This document shows positions 1-6,709 of a stretch of 8,362 nt of DNA, one piece after another. Both the position numbers and the translations under genes were made by a program. Where the stretch lies: assembly GCA_023433965.1 (NCBI GenBank), contig JAEYTQ010000126.1:1-8362 (forward strand), written 5' to 3'. The notes under the pieces are model-generated. The model did no database searches and was not told the origin of the DNA. It saw only the letters and a program-made list of their open reading frames with translations. Origin of the DNA: Pseudomonadota bacterium (GTDB lineage Bacteria > Pseudomonadota > Alphaproteobacteria > Rhizobiales > Xanthobacteraceae). Numbering within the stretch: position 1 is the first letter of the stretch; the number at the start of each line of letters is the position of its first letter.

Positions 1-479
1 ATTGCGCCGGCATTCTCGCGCGCGACAAGGAATTCGAGATCGAGACCTTCATGAGGGTGCTCGACGTCAATCTCACCGGCACGTTTCGGACCTGCATGGC
101 GTTCCACCCGCTGCTCGCACAGCAGAAAGGCTCGGTCGTCAACATCGCCTCGATGAATGCGACCCTGGCGCTGCCACGAATCCCCGCTTACTGCGCCAGC
201 AAGGGCGGGGTCGTGATGCTGACCAAGGCACTCGCGTTGAAGTGGGCCGAGGACGGCATTCGCGTCAATGCGGTCGCGCCCGGCTATATCGAAACCGCGA
301 TCAACGCCGCTGGCCGCACCGATCTTGCGCACTATCAGCGTATCGCCGACCGTACTGCGTTCAAGCGCTGGGGACAGCCCCAGGACATCGCCGGTGCGGT
401 CGCGTTCCTCTGCATGCCGGCCTCGCAATACGCGACCGGCACCGTCGTTGCCGTCGATGGCGGCTTTCTGGCGGGGTAG
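1..479 (+). CDS. Short-chain dehydrogenase/reductase (SDR), C-terminal part, truncated by window edge
   Basis: This is the C-terminal part of an NAD(P)(H)-dependent oxidoreductase of the classical SDR family; the start codon and the Gly-rich nucleotide-binding motif lie left of the window. The reading frame is open from base 3 and begins CAGIL, the remainder of the NNAGI motif (with Cys at the second Asn position). Visible catalytic residues are Asn in DVNLTG (69-71), Ser in NIASM (150-152), and Tyr and Lys in YCASK (189-191 and 201-203). The C-terminus has the usual [15 protein letters not shown] and VDGGF segments and ends at TAG 477-479. The ATG at 51 is internal to the domain and is not the true start. 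The substrate is unknown; 3-oxoacyl reductase-like and sugar/polyol dehydrogenase-like members both look like this. It converges on the SDR at 523-1269, and the two are clearly different proteins. Confidence 0.93.
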   Translation, partial: CAGILARDKEFEIETFMRVLDVNLTGTFRTCMAFHPLLAQQKGSVVNIASMNATLALPRIPAYCASKGGVVMLTKALALKWAEDGIRVNAVAPGYIETAINAAGRTDLAHYQRIADRTAFKRWGQPQDIAGAVAFLCMPASQYATGTVVAVDGGFLAG

Positions 480-521
480 TCAGCCGTCTGCGATCGCGAG
501 CGCGCGGTGATCGACCCCGCC
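470..521. terminator. Bulged GC-rich inverted repeat in the convergent gap, possible bidirectional terminator
   Basis: GGCGGGGT (470-477) pairs perfectly with ACCCCGCC (514-521), and directly inside it CGATC (491-495) pairs with GATCG (509-513), leaving a 13-base bulge (478-490). It overlaps the stop codon of the left SDR and ends one base before the stop of the opposing SDR, the expected place for a shared terminator of converging genes. There is no T-run on either strand, so it is not a standard intrinsic terminator. The pairing may be chance in GC-rich sequence. Confidence 0.25.
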
Positions 522-522
522 G

Positions 523-1269
523 CTAGCTGTAGAAGATACCTCCGTCCACGTTGAGGGCTTGACCGGTCACGAACGCGGAATCATCGGAGGCGAAGAACGC
601 CACGGGCCCGACGACGTCCTCCGGCTGGCCGAGCCGGTGCAGGTCCGTGACCTTCTCGAAATAGGCGACCCGCTCGGGATCGCGGAGATTGTTCATCCCC
701 ATCTCGGTCACGATGATGCCCGGGCATACCGCATTGACCGTGATGCCGTGGCCTCCGAACTCCATCGACGACACCCGGGTGAAGCCGACCACCGCCGATT
801 TCGATGCGGCGTAGTGGGACTGTCCGGGACCGCCCGTTCGTGCCGCGAGCGAGGCGATATTGACGATCCGCCCGTATTTGCGCTCCTTCATATGTGCCAC
901 CACGGCCTGGGTCATCTGGAAGACGCCACGCGTGTTGACGGCGAAGGTCTGGTCCCATGTCTCGGTCGTCAGCTCGTCGATGGTCGCCAGCCTGAGGATG
1001 CCCGCATTGTTGACGAGGACGTCGATGTGCCCGAGGCCCTGGACGGCTTCCGCCACGGCCCGCCTGCAATCGCCGCTGTCGCTGACGTCGCCCAGCACCG
1101 GGATGCAGCGGCCGCCGAGCTCCCTGATCTCAGCGACGGTCTGAAGGAGGGTCTTCTCCTGCGCTGCGATGTCGGTCAGCGCGAGATCGTAGCCGCGTTG
1201 GGCGAGGCCAATGGCGATCGCGCGGCCAATTCCGCGGCTTGCTCCCGTCACGATGGCATGTCGGGCCAT
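523..1269 (-). CDS. SDR family oxidoreductase, 3-oxoacyl-ACP reductase-like (248 aa)
   Basis: This is a complete classical SDR of typical length, predicted to be cytoplasmic and to use NAD(P)(H). Seen in the protein: TGASRGIG cofactor motif (residues 8-15), Asp61 in GDVSD, NNAG (87-90), and the catalytic tetrad Asn112, Ser140, Tyr153, Lys157 (YAASK). The C-terminus carries RLGQPEDVVGPVAFF and VDGG, as in tetrameric FabG-like enzymes. Asp33 follows the second beta strand (LALTD), which usually favours NAD over NADP; that is inference. The start is ATG 1267-1269 because AGGGGAG lies 8 bases upstream (1278-1284) and the SDR fold begins right there. The open frame continues to 1656, but the extra part overlaps the kinase gene and has no SDR character. 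It is the last gene of the - strand operon, 53 bases after the kinase, so it may oxidise or reduce a hydroxyl/keto group of the same substrate. The exact substrate is not known. Confidence 0.93.
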   Translation of the reverse strand: MARHAIVTGASRGIGRAIAIGLAQRGYDLALTDIAAQEKTLLQTVAEIRELGGRCIPVLGDVSDSGDCRRAVAEAVQGLGHIDVLVNNAGILRLATIDELTTETWDQTFAVNTRGVFQMTQAVVAHMKERKYGRIVNIASLAARTGGPGQSHYAASKSAVVGFTRVSSMEFGGHGITVNAVCPGIIVTEMGMNNLRDPERVAYFEKVTDLHRLGQPEDVVGPVAFFASDDSAFVTGQALNVDGGIFYS

Positions 1270-1277
1270 GTTGCGTT

Positions 1278-1284
1278 CTCCCCT
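1278..1284 (-). promoter_or_regulatory. Shine-Dalgarno sequence deciding the SDR start
   Basis: AGGGGAG on the - strand, 8 bases before ATG 1267-1269. It decides against the longer open frame, which runs back to 1656 inside the kinase gene. Confidence 0.7.
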
Positions 1285-1322
1285 GTTGTTTGGACGAATG
1301 GCTTTTGACCGGTATGAAAAGA

Positions 1323-2285
1323 TCAGGCGCGAGCCGGCTTGCGGACCGGCAAGGTGTTCATGGCCTTCACGGTCTCCTCGAACGAGACGAGATTGGCGCC
1401 GGAACCCAACCCCGTCGCGACGATCGCAGCCGTCGCGGTCGCGAGCTTGGCGCAATCGAGCAGGTCCCAGTCGCGGGCCAGCCCCGCGATGAAGCCGCCC
1501 GTATAGGAATCGCCGCATCCCGAGGTATCGCGGACCGCGCCGTCGAACGCGGGCAGGGGGAATTGGCGTCCGTCGCGTGTCCTCACGAACGAGCCGTCGG
1601 CGCCGAGAGAAATGGCGCAGGCCCCTGCTCCCTTCTCGATGAAAAACCGCGCGCAAGACGCGGGATCGTCGGTTCCGACCATGGCACTGGTCTCATCGAT
1701 GCTCGGCATGAAGAAGTCGACATAGGGCAGCAGCGGCTCGACCAGTGCCAGCGTTTCACGCCGCGCCTGGATCAGATCGAGCGTCGTGGTGCAACCGGCC
1801 GCCTTGGCGTCTTGCAGCAATGCAACGGAAGGCGCGCCGTCCATCGCGAGCAGCGAGCCGACCCCGCCAAGATGCAGGATCTTGCTGCGACAAGCAGCCT
1901 TCTGCGCCTCGGGTGCGATCCGCCAGCGGGCGGAGGCGCCCCTTGCGTGCATCACCGGACGCGAGCCGTCGGGCCTGATCGGCAGGATCGTGGCCGAGGT
2001 CGGACTGTCGGCCATCCGCTCCATGAGTGAGATGTCGATGCCTTCACGCTGCAGCGCGTTCAGCATCCAGTCGGCCTTCTCGTCGGAGCCGACGGCGCCG
2101 ACTGCGAGCGCCTTCAGACCGAGTCGCGCGCAAGGGACGACCGTGCCGCCGGCAGTGCCTGCCACCGCCAGTCGAATTTCGTCGATCAGCAGGCGGCCGC
2201 CACCCGGCGGAATCTCGGTCACCGGGACGCCCAGAATGTCCAGAATATAAGTGCCGCAGACGCTGACGTCGTGAGGGTGTGCCAT
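1323..2285 (-). CDS. PfkB-family (ribokinase-like) carbohydrate kinase (320 aa)
   Basis: Predicted ATP-dependent sugar kinase acting in the cytoplasm. The length is typical of the family (about 300-340 aa). The C-terminal PfkB signature is clear: DTSGCGDSYTGGF at residues 253-265, with Asp259 as the expected catalytic base. The usual Ala of the GAGD anion hole is Cys here (GCGD). The N-terminal Gly-Gly region is present as AGTAGG (42-47), followed by GLKALAVGAVGSDEKAD, the standard 'G-x-D' region of substrate contacts. MPSIDE (193-198) matches the N/S-x-x-E motif involved in Mg/phosphate binding. The start ATG 2283-2285 has only a weak purine stretch upstream (GCGAGA). The gene sits 32 bases after a FucA-like aldolase, which requires a phosphorylated ketose. 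That makes it the probable supplier of the aldolase substrate. The sugar cannot be named; nucleoside or fructose-type kinases of the same family are alternatives. Confidence 0.9.
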   Translation of the reverse strand: MAHPHDVSVCGTYILDILGVPVTEIPPGGGRLLIDEIRLAVAGTAGGTVVPCARLGLKALAVGAVGSDEKADWMLNALQREGIDISLMERMADSPTSATILPIRPDGSRPVMHARGASARWRIAPEAQKAACRSKILHLGGVGSLLAMDGAPSVALLQDAKAAGCTTTLDLIQARRETLALVEPLLPYVDFFMPSIDETSAMVGTDDPASCARFFIEKGAGACAISLGADGSFVRTRDGRQFPLPAFDGAVRDTSGCGDSYTGGFIAGLARDWDLLDCAKLATATAAIVATGLGSGANLVSFEETVKAMNTLPVRKPARA

Positions 2286-2317
2286 GAGTTCTCGCAGGAT
2301 AGTGGTTTGATCGTGAT

Positions 2318-3010
2318 CTAGCTCGACCGCTGAGGGACCTTGGGCGAGCCCTCGCTATCGCGCAGGCCGTACTGTCCCCACCGCTTCAGGATGCTGTCGA
2401 TCTCCTCGTCCGGCAGCAGCGGAGGAGCGCCGAGTTGAAGACACCCGTGATACTGCTTGGCGAGCACCTCGACCTCCACAGCGAGCCACAAGGCCTTGCG
2501 CAAATTGGGACCGACGGCGATCAAGCCGTGATGCGCGAGCAGGCAGGCGCGGCGATAGCGAAGCGCGTTCAGGGCCGCCTGCGACAGCTCGGCCGTGCCG
2601 TATTGAGCATAGGGCGCGCAGGGGATGTCGTTGCCGCCGGCCGCGGCGATCATGTAGTGAATCGCGGGGATCGAGCGATTCATGATCGCGATGATGGTGC
2701 AGAACACCGGATGGGCGTGAACGACGGCGCCGACCTCCTGCTTCGATTTCAGGATGTCGAGGTGGAAACGCCATTCCGTCGAGGGAACGTTGCCGGCCGA
2801 CGCGGTCCACGAGCCGTCCCACTTCATGGCCACGATGTCTTCGGGCTTCATGCGGTCGTAGGGAAGGCCGGACGGCGTCAGCAGGATGCCGTCGTCGGTT
2901 CGAACGCTTATGTTTCCTGACGTTCCCTGGTTGATTCCTTGCGCCGCCATCTCGCGGCACGCGTCGATGATGGATTGACGCAGTTCGAGCTCTGCTTCGC
3001 GGCCGGTCAT
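2318..3010 (-). CDS. Class II (zinc) aldolase, L-fuculose-phosphate aldolase-like (230 aa)
   Basis: Member of the class II aldolase/adducin family, predicted to cleave a ketose 1-phosphate into dihydroxyacetone phosphate and an aldehyde using Zn. Motifs seen: GTSGNIS (29-35, phosphate loop), TPSG (45-48), Glu79 (catalytic acid/base), HAHP with His98 and His100 (Zn ligands), Tyr119, and LLAHHG with His161 (third Zn ligand). The spacings Glu-to-His (19), His-to-Tyr (19) and His-to-His (61) equal those of E. coli FucA (Glu73, His92, His94, Tyr113, His155) as I recall them. It should therefore be an active aldolase, not an epimerase or adducin-like relic. Related 4-epimerases (AraD) and decarboxylating 3-oxo-tetronate 4-phosphate enzymes share the fold and remain possible. 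ATG 3008-3010 has GGGAG at 3017-3021, 6 bases upstream. It sits between the hotdog gene (19-base gap) and the PfkB kinase (32-base gap). The substrate is unknown. Confidence 0.9.
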   Translation of the reverse strand: MTGREAELELRQSIIDACREMAAQGINQGTSGNISVRTDDGILLTPSGLPYDRMKPEDIVAMKWDGSWTASAGNVPSTEWRFHLDILKSKQEVGAVVHAHPVFCTIIAIMNRSIPAIHYMIAAAGGNDIPCAPYAQYGTAELSQAALNALRYRRACLLAHHGLIAVGPNLRKALWLAVEVEVLAKQYHGCLQLGAPPLLPDEEIDSILKRWGQYGLRDSEGSPKVPQRSS

Positions 3011-3029
3011 ACCCTGCTCCCACCCTCAT

Positions 3030-3794
3030 TCATGCATTTGCTCCGAGCTGGACCTGGCGGTCGACCAACAGCCAAGTGGCTCGCGCGGTCGCCAGCACCT
3101 CCTGCTCGGCATCGAGCAAAGCGCTTTCGGCAAAGAGCTTGCGGCCTTCCCGCCCGGTCGGCCACGCCACCACTACACATCGATCTCCGGGACGCGGTAA
3201 GCGATCAATCCGCGCGGCCATGCGTCCGAGCAGGGCCGTCTCGTCACCTCGCAGTCCGAGGTGACGGGCGCCCACACTGCAATAGCCGGTCGGGCAATCG
3301 AGAGCGGCCCAAACGAATTCTGGCGCGACATAGCCGTCCTCGCCGGACAGACTGCCATGAGGCACCCAAGAGGCCGCGAACACGACCGGCTTGCCCGGGA
3401 CGGCCCCCGCCTCTAGCGGACCTGCAAAGATCCGCAGACCATCGCCATGACCACGCGCGGGGCCGCAGACGAAGCATCCCGGAAGGTTGTGGGTCTGCTC
3501 GTCGTAGGGCGTTCTGGCGGCCGCCTCTTCGGCGACCTCGCAGCTCACCCTGGGAACGTCCGTCACATCGACGGCTGCTGCACGGGCCGTCGCGAGCAGC
3601 CTGCCGTCGTCGTGCAACTCGATCTCGCCGTCACGTCCCGTCCGCACGTCGAGCGGCCGCTCCAGCGGCGGCGGGGCGCGCAACGTCACTTCGGCGTCTC
3701 CGGCAAAGTGCCTTGCGAGACATCCGCAGACATAGCCGCCATTGCCGGAGTTGGGCGGCCCCCGGAAGCGCCTGTCGATAACCAGCGATACCAT
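3030..3794 (-). CDS. Probable double-hotdog acyl-CoA thioesterase-like protein (254 aa)
   Basis: I recognise this as a hotdog-type protein, with moderate certainty. The N-terminal half opens with RFRGPPNSGNGGYVCGCLA (residues 9-27), a pattern of thioesterase-like hotdog domains in which a hydrophobic helix follows NGGY. At residue 106 GCFVCGP...DGLRIF starts a second unit, resembling the 'CFVCG...GL' lead-in of PaaI/4HBT-type hotdog domains. PEFVWAALDCPTGY (158-171) would be the second central helix. There is no signal peptide or membrane segment, so it is predicted to be cytoplasmic. If the family call is right, it binds or hydrolyses an acyl-CoA, which fits the CoA-transferase-like pair at the head of the operon. 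Five Cys residues, two in CFVC, are notable, but a metal site is not evident. ATG 3792-3794 has GAGAG at 3800-3804 upstream. It lies 21 bases after the AhpD-like gene. A catalytic role is not proven; it could be a ligand-binding hotdog. Confidence 0.72.
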   Translation of the reverse strand: MVSLVIDRRFRGPPNSGNGGYVCGCLARHFAGDAEVTLRAPPPLERPLDVRTGRDGEIELHDDGRLLATARAAAVDVTDVPRVSCEVAEEAAARTPYDEQTHNLPGCFVCGPARGHGDGLRIFAGPLEAGAVPGKPVVFAASWVPHGSLSGEDGYVAPEFVWAALDCPTGYCSVGARHLGLRGDETALLGRMAARIDRLPRPGDRCVVVAWPTGREGRKLFAESALLDAEQEVLATARATWLLVDRQVQLGANA

Positions 3795-3815
3795 TGCAGC
3801 TCTCGTTCGCGGCGC

Positions 3816-4385
3816 TCAGCGTCCCATCGCGAAGAACTCGTCGTTCGGACGCATGCTGGTAACGTTGGCGAGCCGGTTCGACATGCCGAAGAATGCAGCG
3901 ATCGCCGCAATGTCCCAAACGTCCTCCTCGGTGAATCCGTGTCCTTTGAGGTCCTGGATGTCGGAATCATCCACCTCATAGGCGCGCGCCGAGACCTTCA
4001 TTGCGAAATCGAGCATCGCCCTTTGCCGCGCGGTGATATCGGCCTTGCGGTAATTGGTGGCGACCTGATCCGCGATCAGCGGATTTTTCGCGCGCACGCG
4101 CAGGATGGCGCCATGTGCGACGACGCAATACTGGCATTGATTGGCGCTGCTGGTCGCGACCACGATCATCTCACGCTCGGCCTTGGTGATCGGCCCGGGC
4201 TTGTCCATCAGAGCGTCGTGATAGGCGAAGAAGGCCCGGAACTCGTCAGGACGATGCGCGAGCGTCAGGAAGACGTTGGGGACGAAGCCGGACTTCTCCT
4301 GAACCGCCTCGATCCGCGAACGGATATCCTCCGGCAGCGTTGCGATGTCAGGAACGGGAAAGCGGCTGATGGCGGGCGCAGACAT
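3816..4385 (-). CDS. AhpD/carboxymuconolactone decarboxylase-family peroxidase-related protein (189 aa)
   Basis: All-helical AhpD-like protein. The active-site pattern E-x11-C-x2-C-x3-H is complete: Glu72, Cys84, Cys87, His91 (in CQYCVVAHG). In AhpD these residues support thiol peroxidase/disulfide reductase activity. The N-terminus (SRFPVPD...LPEDIRSRI, then SGFVPNVFLTLAHRP) and the length fit the uncharacterised 'peroxidase-related enzyme' subfamily, not true AhpD (about 175 aa) or gamma-carboxymuconolactone decarboxylase, which lacks the CxxC. No AhpC or lipoamide gene is nearby, so an alkyl hydroperoxidase role is unsupported. The start ATG 4383-4385 is well supported by AGGAG at 4394-4398 with an 8-base spacer, and it follows the oxidoreductase stop by only 14 bases. 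In this context it may provide redox protection or act as a thiol reductant for the molybdenum enzyme; both ideas are inference. Confidence 0.92.
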   Translation of the reverse strand: MSAPAISRFPVPDIATLPEDIRSRIEAVQEKSGFVPNVFLTLAHRPDEFRAFFAYHDALMDKPGPITKAEREMIVVATSSANQCQYCVVAHGAILRVRAKNPLIADQVATNYRKADITARQRAMLDFAMKVSARAYEVDDSDIQDLKGHGFTEEDVWDIAAIAAFFGMSNRLANVTSMRPNDEFFAMGR

Positions 4386-4393
4386 GTTGCAAG

Positions 4394-4398
4394 CTCCT
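4394..4398 (-). promoter_or_regulatory. Shine-Dalgarno sequence of the AhpD-like gene
   Basis: AGGAG on the - strand with an 8-base spacer to ATG 4383-4385. It begins one base after the TAA of the molybdenum enzyme gene, so the AhpD-like protein has its own strong initiation signal within the operon. Confidence 0.7.
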
Positions 4399-4399
4399 G

Positions 4400-6709
4400 T
4401 TAGACTGCCGCAAGCGCGACGAGCGTTTCCCGATAGGCCTCGAACGCATCGCGCCGATCGGCGGCGTAGGGCTCGACCCGCACCAGGCAGGTATGGGCCG
4501 AGCAGCCCTGGCCGAATTGGGACGTGCCGATATCGAGCGTGAGCACGTTCGGGTTGCCGGCGACCTCCAGGCCGCTATTGCCGGTCGGCGTGAACCAGGC
4601 ACCGGTCGGAAGCACCAGCACGCCTCGACGGACCTTGTCGGTGACCTCCGCCGTCGCAAGGCACTCGCCACGTCCGTTCCAGATGCGGATGGTCTGGCCG
4701 TCCTCGACGCCGAGAGCAGCAGCGTCATCAGGATGAAGGCGAGCCTGTTCACGGCCGTTGCGCTTCATGGCCCGGCTCGATGCGCCGGTTTCGAGCTGAC
4801 TGTGAAGCCGGCCGGCCGGCTGATGCGACACCAGGTGCATTTCGCCGGCGGCGGCATTGCCGAGCCATTCGGCCGGCTCGATCCACGCGGGATGCGGGCG
4901 GCAGTCGGCATAGTCCAGCTTGGCCAGGGTTTCGCTGCCGAGCACGATTTTTCCGCTTTCGGTCTTGAGCGCGTACTCCTCCGGCTCGTTCCGGAAGTCG
5001 GTCAAGTACGTATGATCTGCCTTGACTGGGCAGCGGGCATAGCCCGCTTCCCAGAACGCGTCGAAATCCGGCATCTCGAAGTCGAAGCGCTGCGCGGCGT
5101 CGTTGCGGCAGGCTTCATAGAGATGCCGCACCCAGCCCATTTCATCCCGGCCTTCGTTGAACCGATCGGCCACACCGAGCTTGCCTGCAATCGCATCGAA
5201 GATCGCGAAGTCGGACCGGGATTCGCCCAGCGGCTCGATCGCCTTCTTCATGGCCAGGATGAAGTCGGAGCGCCTGTTGCCGGCAAGGTCGTTGCGCTCG
5301 ATCGAGGTGGTCGCTGGCAGCACGATGTCGGCCCGCTGGGCCGTCGCCGTGAACATCGGGTCCTGCACGATGATCGTTTCGGGCCTCGTCCAGGCTTCCG
5401 ACAGGCGATTGAGGTCCTGATGATGGTGGTAGGGATTGCCGCCCGCCCAATAGACCAGCCTCGTATCCGGATAGGTGCGGATCTCGCCTTCATAGCTGAA
5501 CGGTCTGCCGGGATTGAGCAGCATGTCGCTGATCCGCGCCACCGGGATGAAGCTGTCGATTGGCCTGGTCAGCTGGGAAATGGCAGGAGAGCGGCCAAGG
5601 TTGAGCGGTGCGCCGACGCCGCCCAGGGAAGCGTAGCCATAACCGACGCCCCCGCCCGGCAAACCGATCTGGCCGACGACCGATGCAAGTCCGAGCGCCG
5701 CCCAGAACGGCTGTTCGCCGTGATGAGCCCGCTGCAGGCTCCAGCTCACCGTCAGCATGCTGCGGGTGTCGACCAGGCGGCTTGCGAGCCTCGCGATCCT
5801 GTCCGCATCGAGGCCGCAGATGCGCGCGGCCCATACGGCCTCCTTGCGCACGCCGTCCGTCTTGCCTTGGAGATAGCCGAGCAGGCGATCCGCGCCGCTG
5901 GTGCAGCGCGCGAGGAAATCCGTGTCGTGCCGGCCCGCCTTCACGATCTCGCCGGCAAGGCCGAGCATCAGCGCCGCGTCCGTGTTCGGCCGGATCGGCC
6001 ACCATTCGGCGCCGACCCAGTCGGGCAGATCATCCTTCAGCGGCGAGACGTGGATGATCTTGACGCCGCGTTCGACGATCTGCCTGAGATAGGTTTCGAG
6101 CCGGTGGCTGCCGATTCCGCCGGCCTCGTTCTGCGCGGTTCGCGGCGACAAAGCGCCAAACACCACCAGCGTCTCGGTGTGCTGCGCGATGCTGTCGAGC
6201 GTATTGGCGCGTCCGCCGCATGCATCGTCGTTGCCGAGCGTGTGGCGCAGGATCACGGGGCCTGCGGCGATGGAATAGGTATCGACGTGCCTGGTGAACC
6301 CGCCGACCAGATTGAGCATGCGCTTGAGAAGCGAAGAAGCATGATGCAGGCGGCCGGAGTTGGTCCAGCCATAGGAGCCTGCGAAGATCGACGCATTGCC
6401 GAACGTGTCCGCCACGCGCCGCACCTCGTCGGCAACCAGCGTCGTCGCCTCGTCCCAGCTGACCGCGACGAACTCCTCTCGGCCGCGCCCGCGGCGATCG
6501 CTCTTTTCGCGCTTGTCCAGCCAGCCGGAACGAACCATCGGCCGCAGCACGCGCCGCTCGGGATTGGCCCATTCGGCAATGGAATGGATGATCGGGGAAG
6601 GCGCCGGATCGTGCTCGAATGGTTCGACACCGACGATGCGGTCATCCTCGATGAGGATCGTGTACGCACCCCAATGGCTGCAATGCGGGATCCGCTTGAT
6701 CCTGCTCAT
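4400..6709 (-). CDS. Molybdopterin oxidoreductase, BisC/TorA/DMSO-reductase-like S/N-oxide reductase family (769 aa)
   Basis: Large bis-MGD molybdenum enzyme of the DMSO reductase family, likely reducing a sulfoxide or N-oxide. It begins CSHWGAY (10-16), the BisC/TorA-type N-terminus in place of a 4Fe-4S Cys motif. SYGWTNSGRLHHA (112-124) gives the active-site Tyr113 and Trp115. Ser146 in DTYSIAAG, 33 residues after the Tyr as in Rhodobacter DMSO reductase (Tyr114/Ser147), is the expected Mo ligand. GGNPYHHHQDLNRL (about 421-434) and HLVSHQPAGRLHSQLETG (about 623-640, start of the MGD-binding C-terminal domain) are further family marks. There is no Tat signal (no twin Arg plus hydrophobic run) and no Fe-S cluster motif, so it should be cytoplasmic like BisC and take electrons from a soluble donor. 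The length fits BisC (about 775 aa). Its ATG overlaps the stop of the CoA-transferase beta gene (ATGA, 6706-6709), implying translational coupling. The natural substrate is not deducible; dehydrogenase or hydroxylase direction is possible. Confidence 0.92.
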   Translation of the reverse strand: MSRIKRIPHCSHWGAYTILIEDDRIVGVEPFEHDPAPSPIIHSIAEWANPERRVLRPMVRSGWLDKREKSDRRGRGREEFVAVSWDEATTLVADEVRRVADTFGNASIFAGSYGWTNSGRLHHASSLLKRMLNLVGGFTRHVDTYSIAAGPVILRHTLGNDDACGGRANTLDSIAQHTETLVVFGALSPRTAQNEAGGIGSHRLETYLRQIVERGVKIIHVSPLKDDLPDWVGAEWWPIRPNTDAALMLGLAGEIVKAGRHDTDFLARCTSGADRLLGYLQGKTDGVRKEAVWAARICGLDADRIARLASRLVDTRSMLTVSWSLQRAHHGEQPFWAALGLASVVGQIGLPGGGVGYGYASLGGVGAPLNLGRSPAISQLTRPIDSFIPVARISDMLLNPGRPFSYEGEIRTYPDTRLVYWAGGNPYHHHQDLNRLSEAWTRPETIIVQDPMFTATAQRADIVLPATTSIERNDLAGNRRSDFILAMKKAIEPLGESRSDFAIFDAIAGKLGVADRFNEGRDEMGWVRHLYEACRNDAAQRFDFEMPDFDAFWEAGYARCPVKADHTYLTDFRNEPEEYALKTESGKIVLGSETLAKLDYADCRPHPAWIEPAEWLGNAAAGEMHLVSHQPAGRLHSQLETGASSRAMKRNGREQARLHPDDAAALGVEDGQTIRIWNGRGECLATAEVTDKVRRGVLVLPTGAWFTPTGNSGLEVAGNPNVLTLDIGTSQFGQGCSAHTCLVRVEPYAADRRDAFEAYRETLVALAAV

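Noticed and set aside
51..479. ATG at 51 as the start of a small SDR-like protein
   Set aside because: The frame is open back to the window edge and encodes the rest of the NNAGI motif, so the gene is truncated by the window and not a short SDR.
1270..1656. N-terminal extension of the SDR open frame
   Set aside because: It overlaps the 3' part of the PfkB kinase gene, is Arg-rich without domain character, and the SDR has a good ribosome-binding site and normal length from 1269.
3447..4403. A 318-codon + strand open frame opposite the hotdog and AhpD-like genes
   Set aside because: It spans two well-supported genes on the other strand, shows no family motif, and has no ribosome-binding site of note; it is a shadow of codon bias.
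4348..4752. A 134-codon - strand frame with a hydrophobic, signal-like N-terminus overlapping the 3' end of the Mo enzyme gene
   Set aside because: It lies in another frame of a confirmed gene and extends across the AhpD-like start; the rest is Arg/Ser-rich and looks like a frame shadow.
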